The position numbers were made by a program, and so were the translations under genes. A DNA stretch of 34,077 nt from an uncultured bacterium (GTDB lineage: Bacteria; Patescibacteriota; Minisyncoccia; Phycocordibacterales; PALSA-1337): assembly GCA_903846945.1 (NCBI GenBank), contig CAINCE010000047.1:1-34077 (forward strand). The letters run 5' to 3'. Numbering within the stretch: the first letter of the stretch is position 1; each line of letters starts with the position of its first letter. The notes beneath the pieces are model-generated. The model worked only from the letters and a program-made list of their open reading frames with translations. It had not been told where the DNA came from and made no database searches. Positions 16,687 to 25,000 of the stretch are shown here, piece by piece.

Positions 16687-16714
16687 TTGACTCAACTCAC
16701 CCCTCTGATACAAT
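16687..16714 (+). promoter_or_regulatory. Possible dinD promoter
   Basis: TTGACT (16687-16692), a 16-base spacer and TACAAT (16709-16714), about 110 bases before dinD. A 14-bp AT palindrome TAATAATATTATTA (16803-16816) lies 16 bases before the ATG and could be an operator. I see no LexA box of the GAAC-N4-GTTC or CTGT-N8-ACAG type. Confidence 0.4.
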
Positions 16715-16832
16715 TCCCCTATTCAGATCGTAGGATTTTTCTCTGACCTCAATCAAACACCATAATATTTCACTCATCGGATCTGACGGTGGGTCTATTT
16801 ACTAATAATATTATTAACTAATCAACAATTAT

Positions 16833-17696
16833 ATGGACAAAGCACTAGACACAATACAAAAGAACCTAGAATCTATTAAGCGCGTATCAAATGATGATCA
16901 CCCCATGGAATTCTGGTCAGCTCGTGACCTCATGCCGATGTTGGGGTACACGAAATGGCAGAAATTTACAGAGGTAATAGAAAGAGCCAAGGCAGCTTGT
17001 AAATTGAGTGGTCAGAACATAGATGATCATGTTACCGGCGCCGGTAAGATGATAGCTACGGGAAAAGGTGCCACGCGTAAAATCGAGGATTTCTTCCTCA
17101 CCAGATATGCCTTTTACCTCATTGCCCAAAACGGCGATCCACGCAAACCGGAGATAGCTCTTGCACAAACATATTTCGCCACACAGACTCGCAAGCAGGA
17201 ATTACTCGAACAACGAGATATGGAATCAAAACGCCTCGATGCACGAGCAAAGCTCCGAGAGACAGAGAGTAAGATAGAGTCTACAGTATATGAGAGGGGT
17301 ATAAAATATCCTGTAGAATTTGCAACCTTCAAGAACAAACATATCGAAGCGCTATACGGAGGTATTTCTGCAAGTCAGCTCAAAAAGATCCGAAAGATTC
17401 CTCCGAAAAGATCTCTGGCGGACTTTGATAGCCATGTAGAACTCAAAGCAAAGGATTTTGCATTGGCGATGACAGACCATAATATCAAAGAGAAAGATAT
17501 TCGAGGTAAGGAGGCGATGAACACAGAAGTCGTCAAGAATAGTAGAGAGACACGCCAGGCACTGCTAAATAGAGGCATCAAACCTGAGCACATAAAACCA
17601 GAAGAGGACCTAAAGTTAGTCGAGTCCAGAAAGAATAAGGAAGCTAAACGGATTGCCGGAAAGGCAAACACGCCAAACCGAAGGCTACTGAAATAG
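16833..17696 (+). CDS. dinD: DNA-damage-inducible protein D homologue
   Basis: A 287-residue protein close in length and layout to E. coli DinD (about 274). It shares the opening 'EFWSARDLMPMLGYTKWQKFTEVIERAKAAC' (BRO/KilA-N-like fold), 'DDHVTGAGKMIATGKGATRKIEDFFLTRYAFYLIAQNGDPRKPEIALAQTYFATQTRKQEL', and a helical middle with 'ALYGGISASQLKKIRKI'. The C-terminal tail is lysine-rich. In E. coli DinD is SOS-induced and has been linked to RecA filament disassembly; the role here is not known. It occupies the position facing SBP-4 where the other SBP genes have a TrmB-like regulator. No other phage genes are visible. Confidence 0.88.
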   Translation: MDKALDTIQKNLESIKRVSNDDHPMEFWSARDLMPMLGYTKWQKFTEVIERAKAACKLSGQNIDDHVTGAGKMIATGKGATRKIEDFFLTRYAFYLIAQNGDPRKPEIALAQTYFATQTRKQELLEQRDMESKRLDARAKLRETESKIESTVYERGIKYPVEFATFKNKHIEALYGGISASQLKKIRKIPPKRSLADFDSHVELKAKDFALAMTDHNIKEKDIRGKEAMNTEVVKNSRETRQALLNRGIKPEHIKPEEDLKLVESRKNKEAKRIAGKANTPNRRLLK

Positions 17697-17722
17697 TTTA
17701 CAACCTATATTACTTCACCACT

Positions 17723-17743
17723 CCTCCGCTCACGCTTCGGAGG
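17723..17743. other. Short GC hairpin downstream of dinD
   Basis: CCTCCG and CGGAGG form a 6-bp stem between the convergent dinD and livM genes. It has no T run on either side, so it is at best a weak terminator. Confidence 0.3.
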
Positions 17744-17774
17744 TCGAGAAAGGTTCGGGAGGGCAAGCAAACAA

Positions 17775-18641
17775 TTATAATCTGTACTCTCCAACAAGTC
17801 CTTGTGGCCTATAGAGCATGAGTAGTATCAATATAACACCATAAGTCACCTGCCTCATCTGTGCTGCGATATCACTCGGGAAACCGACGAAGCGCAAGAT
17901 CTCTGGCAACAATATGAGACAGACTGCTCCGAGAACAGCTCCTTTGTTGTTCGCCAAACCTCCTAGGATGATAACGGCGAGGATGAAGATGGACTCCGTC
18001 AAAGTGAATGATGATGGATCGATAAATGTTATATAGCTCGCGAAGAGTGACCCAGCAACAGCAGCCATACCAGCAGAGATGACGAAGATAGCTAGCTTGT
18101 ACCAGAGTGTTCTGTATCCAAAGACGGATATAGCTTCTTCATCTTCGCGAATGGCTTTCAATACGCGACCAAATGATGAAGTGGTAATAAATCTACATAG
18201 GAAATATATAGTCCCCAAAATGACCACTGACAAAACTAGAAACCAGATGTTCTCAGAAAATGTGAACCCAAATAATGATGGTCGTGGAATTCCAGGGATG
18301 CCGAGTGGTCCACGGGTTAGTGACTGCCAATTCAGGAATATGCTGTAGATAATCACATTGAAACCAAACGAGCCCAGTGCATAATAGTCATCTTTGAATT
18401 TGGAAAGTACGAAGCCGATCGCTAGGCTAATTATTGCCGTAATGACGATTCCGAGTAACATCGCCAAGAAAAAATTCATACCTGTCGAAGTGAGCAGTAT
18501 CGCAGTGACGTACGCACCGATGCCATAAAATGCCGCCTGCGTTACAGAGAGCAATCCGGTGAATCCTACAACCAAGTTCAGTGACAGCCCGAGGATGCCG
18601 TAGATGGAGATCAGTATTGCGATGTGTATGAGGTATTCCAT
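17775..18641 (-). CDS. livM: Branched-chain amino acid ABC transporter permease LivM
   Basis: A 288-residue polytopic membrane protein. The N-terminal 'GILGLSLNLVVGFTGLLSVTQAAFYGIGAYVTAIL' and the later 'FGRVLKAIREDEEAISVFGYRTLWYKLAIFVISAGMAAVAGSLFA' are the LivM signatures; the second is the coupling helix that contacts the ATPases. The end 'YRPQGLVGEY' is typical. It forms a heterodimeric channel with LivH. It lies 42 bases downstream of livH, almost certainly in one transcript, and no ATPase gene follows directly; livG is 7 kb away. Only one livM is present for all five SBP genes. Confidence 0.94.
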   Translation of the reverse strand: MEYLIHIAILISIYGILGLSLNLVVGFTGLLSVTQAAFYGIGAYVTAILLTSTGMNFFLAMLLGIVITAIISLAIGFVLSKFKDDYYALGSFGFNVIIYSIFLNWQSLTRGPLGIPGIPRPSLFGFTFSENIWFLVLSVVILGTIYFLCRFITTSSFGRVLKAIREDEEAISVFGYRTLWYKLAIFVISAGMAAVAGSLFASYITFIDPSSFTLTESIFILAVIILGGLANNKGAVLGAVCLILLPEILRFVGFPSDIAAQMRQVTYGVILILLMLYRPQGLVGEYRL

Positions 18642-18683
18642 GTTTAGAAATTAGGTAATTAGAAATTAGAAATTGAAGTCATT

Positions 18684-19550
18684 TTATCTTCGTAGAATTC
18701 CTTGAGGTCTGAACAACAAAAATATTATCAAGACCCCGAACGCTATCGCATCCTTCCATTCCCCAGATATCTGCCAGATACCAAAGTTCTCTATGAACCC
18801 CAGTAGGAATGCGCCGAGAACGCCACCGTAAACATTACCGATACCACCGATGATCGACGCGATCACACCCTTGAGTAACAACGACAATCCCATCGTCGGC
18901 TCTATTCCCGTATCGAATCCTACCAGGATTCCAGCCAAACCCGCTATAGCAGACCCCAAGAAGAATACCCAGCCGATAACTCTCACAGTATTGATACCGA
19001 CGATCTTCGATACTTCTTCATCGTCCCCTACCGCTTTGATAGCTTTGCCGAACAGTGTATATCGGAACATGAGGCCGATAGCAACCATGATGACTATTCC
19101 CAATACGAGAATGATGAGTTGTGTCTGTGTGATCACTCCGCCAAATATATTGTATACCGCTTCGCTGCCAGCACTGCGTGAGAGTGTCTGGAATTGGCTG
19201 GTAAATAGGATAGCGACTATTGATTGCACTGCTGTCATCACTCCGAGTGCAGCAACGAGCAATACCATGCCTGATGACTTTCTGGCCCGTAGTGGTGCGT
19301 AGACGAGTCTGTAGATGAGTAAACCGATAGCGCCAGAGATCAGAATGCCGAGAATGATGGCAATGTATAGATTTAGCCCTATTCCCTTGTAGAAATAAAA
19401 TACCGTATAACCTCCGACAGCAGCTAGTGCCCCATATCCTAGATCAAAGAATTTGGTCGTGCCATAGATGAGATTGAAACCGAGTGCGACCATACTGTAG
19501 ATCGCTCCGGCGATGATGCTGTTTACGATGAGTTGCGGGATGATGTCCAT
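18684..19550 (-). CDS. livH: Branched-chain amino acid ABC transporter permease LivH
   Basis: A 288-residue polytopic membrane protein. 'GAIYSMVALGFNLIYGTTKFFDLGYGALAAVGGY' is the LivH N-terminal signature. 'LFGKAIKAVGDDEEVSKIVGINTVRVIGWVFFLGSAIAGLAGILVG' is the cytoplasmic coupling region, and 'RPQGILRR' the usual end. It would pair with LivM. The 258-base upstream region holds an 11-base tandem repeat (19596-19628) and palindrome copy 3. SBP-5 ends 259 bases upstream on the same strand, so SBP-5, livH and livM keep the classical order. Confidence 0.94.
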   Translation of the reverse strand: MDIIPQLIVNSIIAGAIYSMVALGFNLIYGTTKFFDLGYGALAAVGGYTVFYFYKGIGLNLYIAIILGILISGAIGLLIYRLVYAPLRARKSSGMVLLVAALGVMTAVQSIVAILFTSQFQTLSRSAGSEAVYNIFGGVITQTQLIILVLGIVIMVAIGLMFRYTLFGKAIKAVGDDEEVSKIVGINTVRVIGWVFFLGSAIAGLAGILVGFDTGIEPTMGLSLLLKGVIASIIGGIGNVYGGVLGAFLLGFIENFGIWQISGEWKDAIAFGVLIIFLLFRPQGILRR

Positions 19551-19595
19551 GGGATGTAACAGTCACAAGTATAGCCATAAATCGTCAATTTGGAA

Positions 19596-19628
19596 ACATA
19601 CAGAACACATACAGAACACATACAAGCC
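19596..19628. repeat. 11-bp tandem repeat upstream of livH
   Basis: ACATACAGAAC occurs twice head to tail, followed by the related ACATACAAGCC. It lies 46-78 bases upstream of the livH ATG. It could be a slippage-prone spacer or a set of binding sites. Confidence 0.55.
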
Positions 19629-19682
19629 AAACATAATGGCCAACAACCGTGCGAATAGGTGTCAATAACGGCCATCACCTTC

Positions 19683-19785
19683 ACCTTCCTCTCGAGGGGG
19701 TACAAAAGTTGACCAACTTTTGGTCAACTTTACTAGGTAGGCAGAAACATGTCCCTAACCCGCCCAACTTGCCCCCTCCTGACTT
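19683..19785. repeat. About 100-bp direct repeat with palindrome, copy 3
   Basis: A stretch nearly identical to 21949-22053. It contains a perfect 27-bp palindrome at 19705-19731 (arms AAAGTTGACCAA and TTGGTCAACTTT around CTT), then ACTAGGTAGGCAGAAACATG and a C-rich tail. Together with copy 4 it flanks SBP-5 and regulator 5. It lies about 155 bases upstream of livH and 75-80 bases after the SBP-5 stop. Confidence 0.85.
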
Positions 19786-19808
19786 CCGCACGCCACCCCA
19801 CCTTCCGA

Positions 19809-20951
19809 CTACGGTGTTATCGTAACTGGCACGCCGTTCTTGATCATACGGACAACAGCTTTCGAAGCTACTAGATGGTCGCTACCCATACTCATACCTG
19901 TACCGAGCGCACCATCGAAACCTTTTATACTCCCAATTCTAGCATTTATCTCAGTCCCCTTAGGAACAGTTATACCATCACCAGCCTTTTCAACAGATTG
20001 AACGATCATGTTCAATGTGTCGTAACCATTTGCTGCACCGAATTTCGGTGCCGTGCCATAGGTTTTGGTATAGAGATCCACGAACCACTGAGCTGCATCT
20101 GCACAATTCACATACCACATACCTTCGAACAGCGATAGTTGATCTGAGAACTCAAATGTCTCCATGGTACTTACGGGAGTTTTAACTCCAGCAGTACGCA
20201 ACTGCTTGGTTACTGTCTCTAGTTCTGGTGATGATAACTCTAGTACATATAGATTAGCCCCGAGGTTTTTCACTTTACTGATCTCTGTCCTGAAGTCTCT
20301 AGTCCCCGTGACTATCATCTGTGTTGAGAGCACCTGGATATTTGTTAACTTAACACCATCTAGAAATGCATTGATGAGAGCGGCTGAACCAGGATTGTCT
20401 TGCTGACCGAAGAAGACAATCTTATTTATGCCGCGTCTTTGCAATTCCTGGACGAATAACTTTGCATCCTCTGATGCAGGAGTATAGTCAACATAATTGT
20501 ACTGACCAGTCGCAACATGCGGATCCGATGCAAAGTCGTTGATATGTGGAACTCCTGCCGCCTCCGCTATAGGACTTACCACATTACCGACTGGAGAGCC
20601 AAATGAGATGAGAGCATCAACCTTATCAACACTGATGAGCTTATTTGCCGTCGTCGCGCCGATAGAAGGCTTGAAACCATCATCCTCGAATACGAGTTTA
20701 TAATCATACTTCAGATTTGTCTTATCCAGCTGACTATAGGCGAGCTCTATAGCATTCTTATTACTTTGACCGAGCATTGCCACATCTCCAGTGAGAGGCA
20801 ATGTTACACCTATTATAACCGTCGGTTTGGAACCTGTTTGACCAACATGGCTAACCCCCAATAATCCACCACTTTTAGCTAATATACCTATAATACTAGC
20901 CAAAATCACGATACCTATAACCCCTAACATGATCCTTGTTGTTTTTGTCAT
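19809..20951 (-). CDS. SBP-5: Liv-type substrate-binding protein
   Basis: A 380-residue binding protein. The N-terminal helix ('IMLGVIGIVILASIIGILA') has no lipobox. The core reads 'TVIIGVTLPLTGDVAMLGQSNKNAIELAYSQLD' and 'EDDGFKPSIGATTANKLISVDKVDALI'. The sequence appears intact. It is the SBP nearest the livHM permease genes, on the same strand, so it may be the original livJ/livK of the locus. It is divergent from regulator 5 across 175 bases. A TATAAT on the minus strand about 35 bases before the ATG is a likely -10. Substrate is not readable. Confidence 0.9.
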   Translation of the reverse strand: MTKTTRIMLGVIGIVILASIIGILAKSGGLLGVSHVGQTGSKPTVIIGVTLPLTGDVAMLGQSNKNAIELAYSQLDKTNLKYDYKLVFEDDGFKPSIGATTANKLISVDKVDALISFGSPVGNVVSPIAEAAGVPHINDFASDPHVATGQYNYVDYTPASEDAKLFVQELQRRGINKIVFFGQQDNPGSAALINAFLDGVKLTNIQVLSTQMIVTGTRDFRTEISKVKNLGANLYVLELSSPELETVTKQLRTAGVKTPVSTMETFEFSDQLSLFEGMWYVNCADAAQWFVDLYTKTYGTAPKFGAANGYDTLNMIVQSVEKAGDGITVPKGTEINARIGSIKGFDGALGTGMSMGSDHLVASKAVVRMIKNGVPVTITP

Positions 20952-21062
20952 ATATTTACTATTAATTATTAATGTGTTGTTATTATATCAGGTATATACA
21001 TTTTGTTATCTTTAATGATGTTTTCTTACCATGATTGTGGCTCTACATAGCGCTGTACAGAG

Positions 21063-21071
21063 TTATCCACA
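21063..21071 (+). promoter_or_regulatory. Perfect DnaA box
   Basis: TTATCCACA matches the bacterial DnaA consensus exactly, in the SBP-5/regulator-5 intergenic region. A single box has little meaning alone; a second pair occurs at 28492-28511. Confidence 0.35.
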
Positions 21072-21088
21072 GTTTTTGTTCGTAAGAA

Positions 21089-21117
21089 GTGACAAAATGC
21101 CCTATATTTGATACAAT
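21089..21117 (+). promoter_or_regulatory. Predicted promoter of regulator 5
   Basis: GTGACA (21089-21094), a 17-base spacer and TACAAT (21112-21117). The ATG at 21127 is nine bases past the -10, so the mRNA would be leaderless or nearly so. Confidence 0.6.
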
Positions 21118-21126
21118 AGATTCATC

Positions 21127-21924
21127 ATGAAAAATGAAATCATCGTCCGTCAATTACAAAAAACTGGTCTAAATGAAAAGACCGCTATAGTATTCAGTGC
21201 ATTACTGGAATTGGGCGGTGCCTACCCTTCTAGAATAGCCGAATTAACCAAGTTAAATAGGAGTACTGTATACAAGATCCTATTGGAATTGTCGGTCAAG
21301 GGACTTGTAACAGAGATAGAACGAGGTAAGAAGTTGTTCTATCAGATCGAGAACCCCGAAAAGCTGGCGCGTTACGCAAAGACCCAGGCTGACATGGCTG
21401 ATGAGGCATATAAAAAGACTCGCGAACTCATCCCTGAGCTCGAGGGTATATTTGCCATGAATCCCAACAAGCCCATCATCCGCTACTTCAGCAACTCCGA
21501 AGGCATCATTTCCATCTATGAGGAGATGGTCTCAAAAAACAAAAAATACGAAATGCTTTCCTTTTCTCATGGTCAAGCCTTCAAAGACTATCTACCAGAA
21601 AGATCCCTATTCAAATTCATCAAATCCAAAGAACGCATCGGCATAACTACACGAGCCATAGTCCCAGATACAGAGGAAAATAGGAGTTACAATGAAGAAG
21701 TATTCAAGGGCCTAAAGAAAGAAGTCTGGCCTCTCATCAGATTCGTGCCAAAAGAAGTATTCCCCTTTGAGGCAGAGATAACCTTGTACGACAACGACAA
21801 ACTAGCCATCACAAAACTCACCAGTGAAAAACTGATCGGTCTAGTCATCGAGGACAAACTCATTCACGATATGTTCAAAATGATATTTGAATTAGTGTGG
21901 AAGTCAGATCAAGTAAAGGAATAA
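21127..21924 (+). CDS. Regulator 5: TrmB-like transcriptional regulator
   Basis: A 265-residue protein. The N terminus 'LQKTGLNEKTAIVFSALLELGGAYPSRIAELTKLNRSTVYKILLELSVKGLV' is a TrmB winged helix. 'KPIIRYFSNSEGIISIYEEMV' then enters the sensor-like region. The wing is lysine-rich ('IERGKKLFYQI'). Divergent from SBP-5 and convergent with ileS. Copies 3 and 4 of the palindromic repeat enclose this gene together with SBP-5, as one cassette. Probably regulates SBP-5 and possibly livHM. Confidence 0.86.
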   Translation: MKNEIIVRQLQKTGLNEKTAIVFSALLELGGAYPSRIAELTKLNRSTVYKILLELSVKGLVTEIERGKKLFYQIENPEKLARYAKTQADMADEAYKKTRELIPELEGIFAMNPNKPIIRYFSNSEGIISIYEEMVSKNKKYEMLSFSHGQAFKDYLPERSLFKFIKSKERIGITTRAIVPDTEENRSYNEEVFKGLKKEVWPLIRFVPKEVFPFEAEITLYDNDKLAITKLTSEKLIGLVIEDKLIHDMFKMIFELVWKSDQVKE

Positions 21925-21948
21925 CTTACCGTAACAACGCTGACAGTT

Positions 21949-22053
21949 ACCTTCCTCCCGAGGGGGGTACAAAAGTTGACCAACTTTTGGTCAACTTTAC
22001 TAGGTAGGCAGAAACATGTCCCTAACCCGCCCAACTTGCCCCTCCCGACTCCC
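21949..22053. repeat. About 100-bp direct repeat with palindrome, copy 4
   Basis: Near-identical to copy 3, in the same orientation, with the perfect palindrome at 21972-21998. It lies between the convergent regulator 5 and ileS stop codons, where an operator is not expected. That argues for duplication or a cassette boundary, or for a transcription-ending hairpin. Confidence 0.85.
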
Positions 22054-22058
22054 CCTCC

Positions 22059-25000
22059 CTACACCCCCAACTTTATCTGCAATCCACCAATATTTTGGAA
22101 TTCACCTTCTACAGTAGCAAACTCAATTCCCCTTAATGAAGTCGCCGCAGAGATCTCACTTCTATACTTCTCCACAAAAGCCCTGCCCTCATCATTCGTC
22201 TCGATCTTGAGACTAACCTTGTCATTCACGGTGAAGCCTCTATCTTTGCGCATATCCTGAACAGCACGAATGAGCTCGCGAACAACACCTTCTTCACGGA
22301 GCTCTGGGGATATAGTCGTATCCAGTTCTACTTCCGTCGATAATGTTGCATTGAAGTCAACTTCTTTGACATTAACCTCGTCTCTGACCAAGTGAACAAA
22401 TTCAGCATCCCCATGGATCGTACCAATCCCCACCTTACCGACCTTCAGCTTTTGTAGCGGCTGTCTGACATTTATCTTGGCTTTCATGCGCGCTTCCAGC
22501 CCTCTAGATGAAACTTCGCGAACGACTCTCATATTTACCAGCAGCTCTCCTTCCACTTTGCCAGCAGTTGGCCACATTTCGAGATGAACACTCTCCAATT
22601 CACCACTCATCCTACTATAGATATCCTCAGCCAAGAACGGCATGAACGGAGCGATCAATTTGGCAATCTCCAACAATACGAACATAGTTGTCTCCAATGC
22701 GAACTTTTTATCAACCATGTCACCACTCTTGAACCTGTCTCGTGATCGTCGCAGATACCAAGTAGACAGATCATCAGTGAGATCCATGAACGGTCTCGTC
22801 GCACGATCGAGTTCCCCTGCTTCCAGAGCTTTCGTAACTAGCGAGATAGTTTCATTGAGTCTAGAAACGATCCATCTGTCTAGAACATTGGTACTCGTAG
22901 CATTACCGACAGAGTCGCTCGCCACACTATTCTCACTATACATCTCATAGAAAGAAACCACATTCAACAATCTATTTAGCAATTTCTTTGTCACTTCATC
23001 AACACCTCTCTCACTGAAACAGAGATCTTGACCATGAACTACGGGGGACGACAACAGATAATATCGGAGAGAATCAGCTCCATACTTTTCCACTATTCCC
23101 ATCGGATCGGGATAATTTTGCTTGCGCTTGGACATCTTTTCACCGTCTTCAGCCAATACGAGACCGTTCACAACTACTTTCTTGTATGGAGTCTTGCCGA
23201 ACAATGCAACACCGAGAACCATCATCGAGTAGAACCATCCGCGAGTCTGATCCAGTCCTTCTGCGATAAAGTCAGCAGGAAAACCTATAGACTTCTTTAA
23301 CAATCCCGGATGCGGCTCGAACTTGTCACGATTTTCGAAAGGATGATGCTCCGAGGCGTACGGCATAGACCCAGATTCGAACCAGCAGTCAAATACATCC
23401 GGAACTCTGACCAACTTATTCCCCTCCTTTGTCATCAACTGCACCTCATCGATGAATGGTCTATGTAGGTCGAGCTCATAGTCAGTGTTGTGTGGCAATG
23501 GTACGAAATCGAGCTTTCTAACTTCGGCATTCTTCATAAAATCTCCAACTAGACGCAGTGATTTTGCACTCTCTATATCCATCCCCATAGCCGCAGCACA
23601 GAGCAACATTGCTGGTGTCTCATGAGTAACAACTAGTATATTCTTACCTTCATATTTTCCCTCTATATCATAGAGGAATTCTCCGGTACGCTTCTTTATA
23701 TCCATATAATCCTCCCCTCCCTCAGGTCTCCATAACCAACGATCTGACGCTGTGTGTGCACGACCTAGTTCCGCAACACTCTTGCCCTGAAATACGCCAG
23801 GGTTGTATTCTGCTATGCGATTATCAACTATTAGTTTATCGTCACCCAAGCCGAGTGCGATTTTCACCATCTCTGCGGTTTCTTTTGTGCGCAATATTGG
23901 CGAGACGAAAATGAGATCAATCTTCAATGACCTCAATTCCTTCACTGCGCCAGCCACCTGCTCTCTACCTTTTTCTGTAAGGTGATGAGTCGTAGTCACA
24001 CTAGAATCCAATACATTCAATGTATTATTCTCCGCCTCGCCATGTCTCATCACATGATAATTATTCTTGGCGTGACTATATTTCCTCAGATCTTCTACGG
24101 AACCTATACAATGAACGCCACTCTCGTTGACTAGTTCACTTCCTACTCCGGGATCCTGAATCTTTTCTTCCCTCCATACAGGTATCGGCGCTCCCCAAAA
24201 CCTAGACCGAGATATCGCCCAATCCCTTGCACCCTCTAGCCAATTACCAAATCTCCCCTCACCGACTTCGGGTGGCACCCATGTAACCTTCTTGTTCTCA
24301 GAGACTAGCTTGTCCTTGATATCTGTTACTTTCACGAACCACGATGAAGTAGCGTAGTTGAGCAACGGCGTATCGCATCGCCAACAATGAGGATATGAGT
24401 GAACTAACTTTTCTTTACTAAATAGCTTGCCCCCATGCGCTAGCCATTTGATGATCTCGATATCAGTTTTTTGGTGAGCATCTTTTTCTGCATCAGTATC
24501 CTTGGGTTTTACATGTAAACCAGCAAAATCAGTAACTTCACTCTTGAATACACCGTCCATGGTTACATGCTGGACGAATGGCAGACTATTTACCTTCATG
24601 AGATCATAGTCATCTGCACCGAATGCTGGCGCGATATGTACGATACCAGTTCCATCCTCTGTCGTGACGAATCCTGCCGCATATACCTGCCATCCATTCT
24701 CATGATTTTTTAATTTCTGGTTTTTTGAATAATGATCGAAGAGTGGTTGATATCGTTTTCCTACCAGATCAGCACCTTTGAATTCCTCGACACTTTCATA
24801 CTGAGTATCTTTCAAAACCGACAAGCGAGATTTAGCCAGAATGAAATATTCATTGGCGATCTTGACCTTCGTATATTCGATATCCTTCCCTACTGCCAAG
24901 GCGACGTTTCCTGGTAGAGTCCACGGAGTAGTCGTCCATGCCAAGAGATATGTATCTGCCACATCCAGAACTCTGAATTTGACGGTGACAGATATATCAG

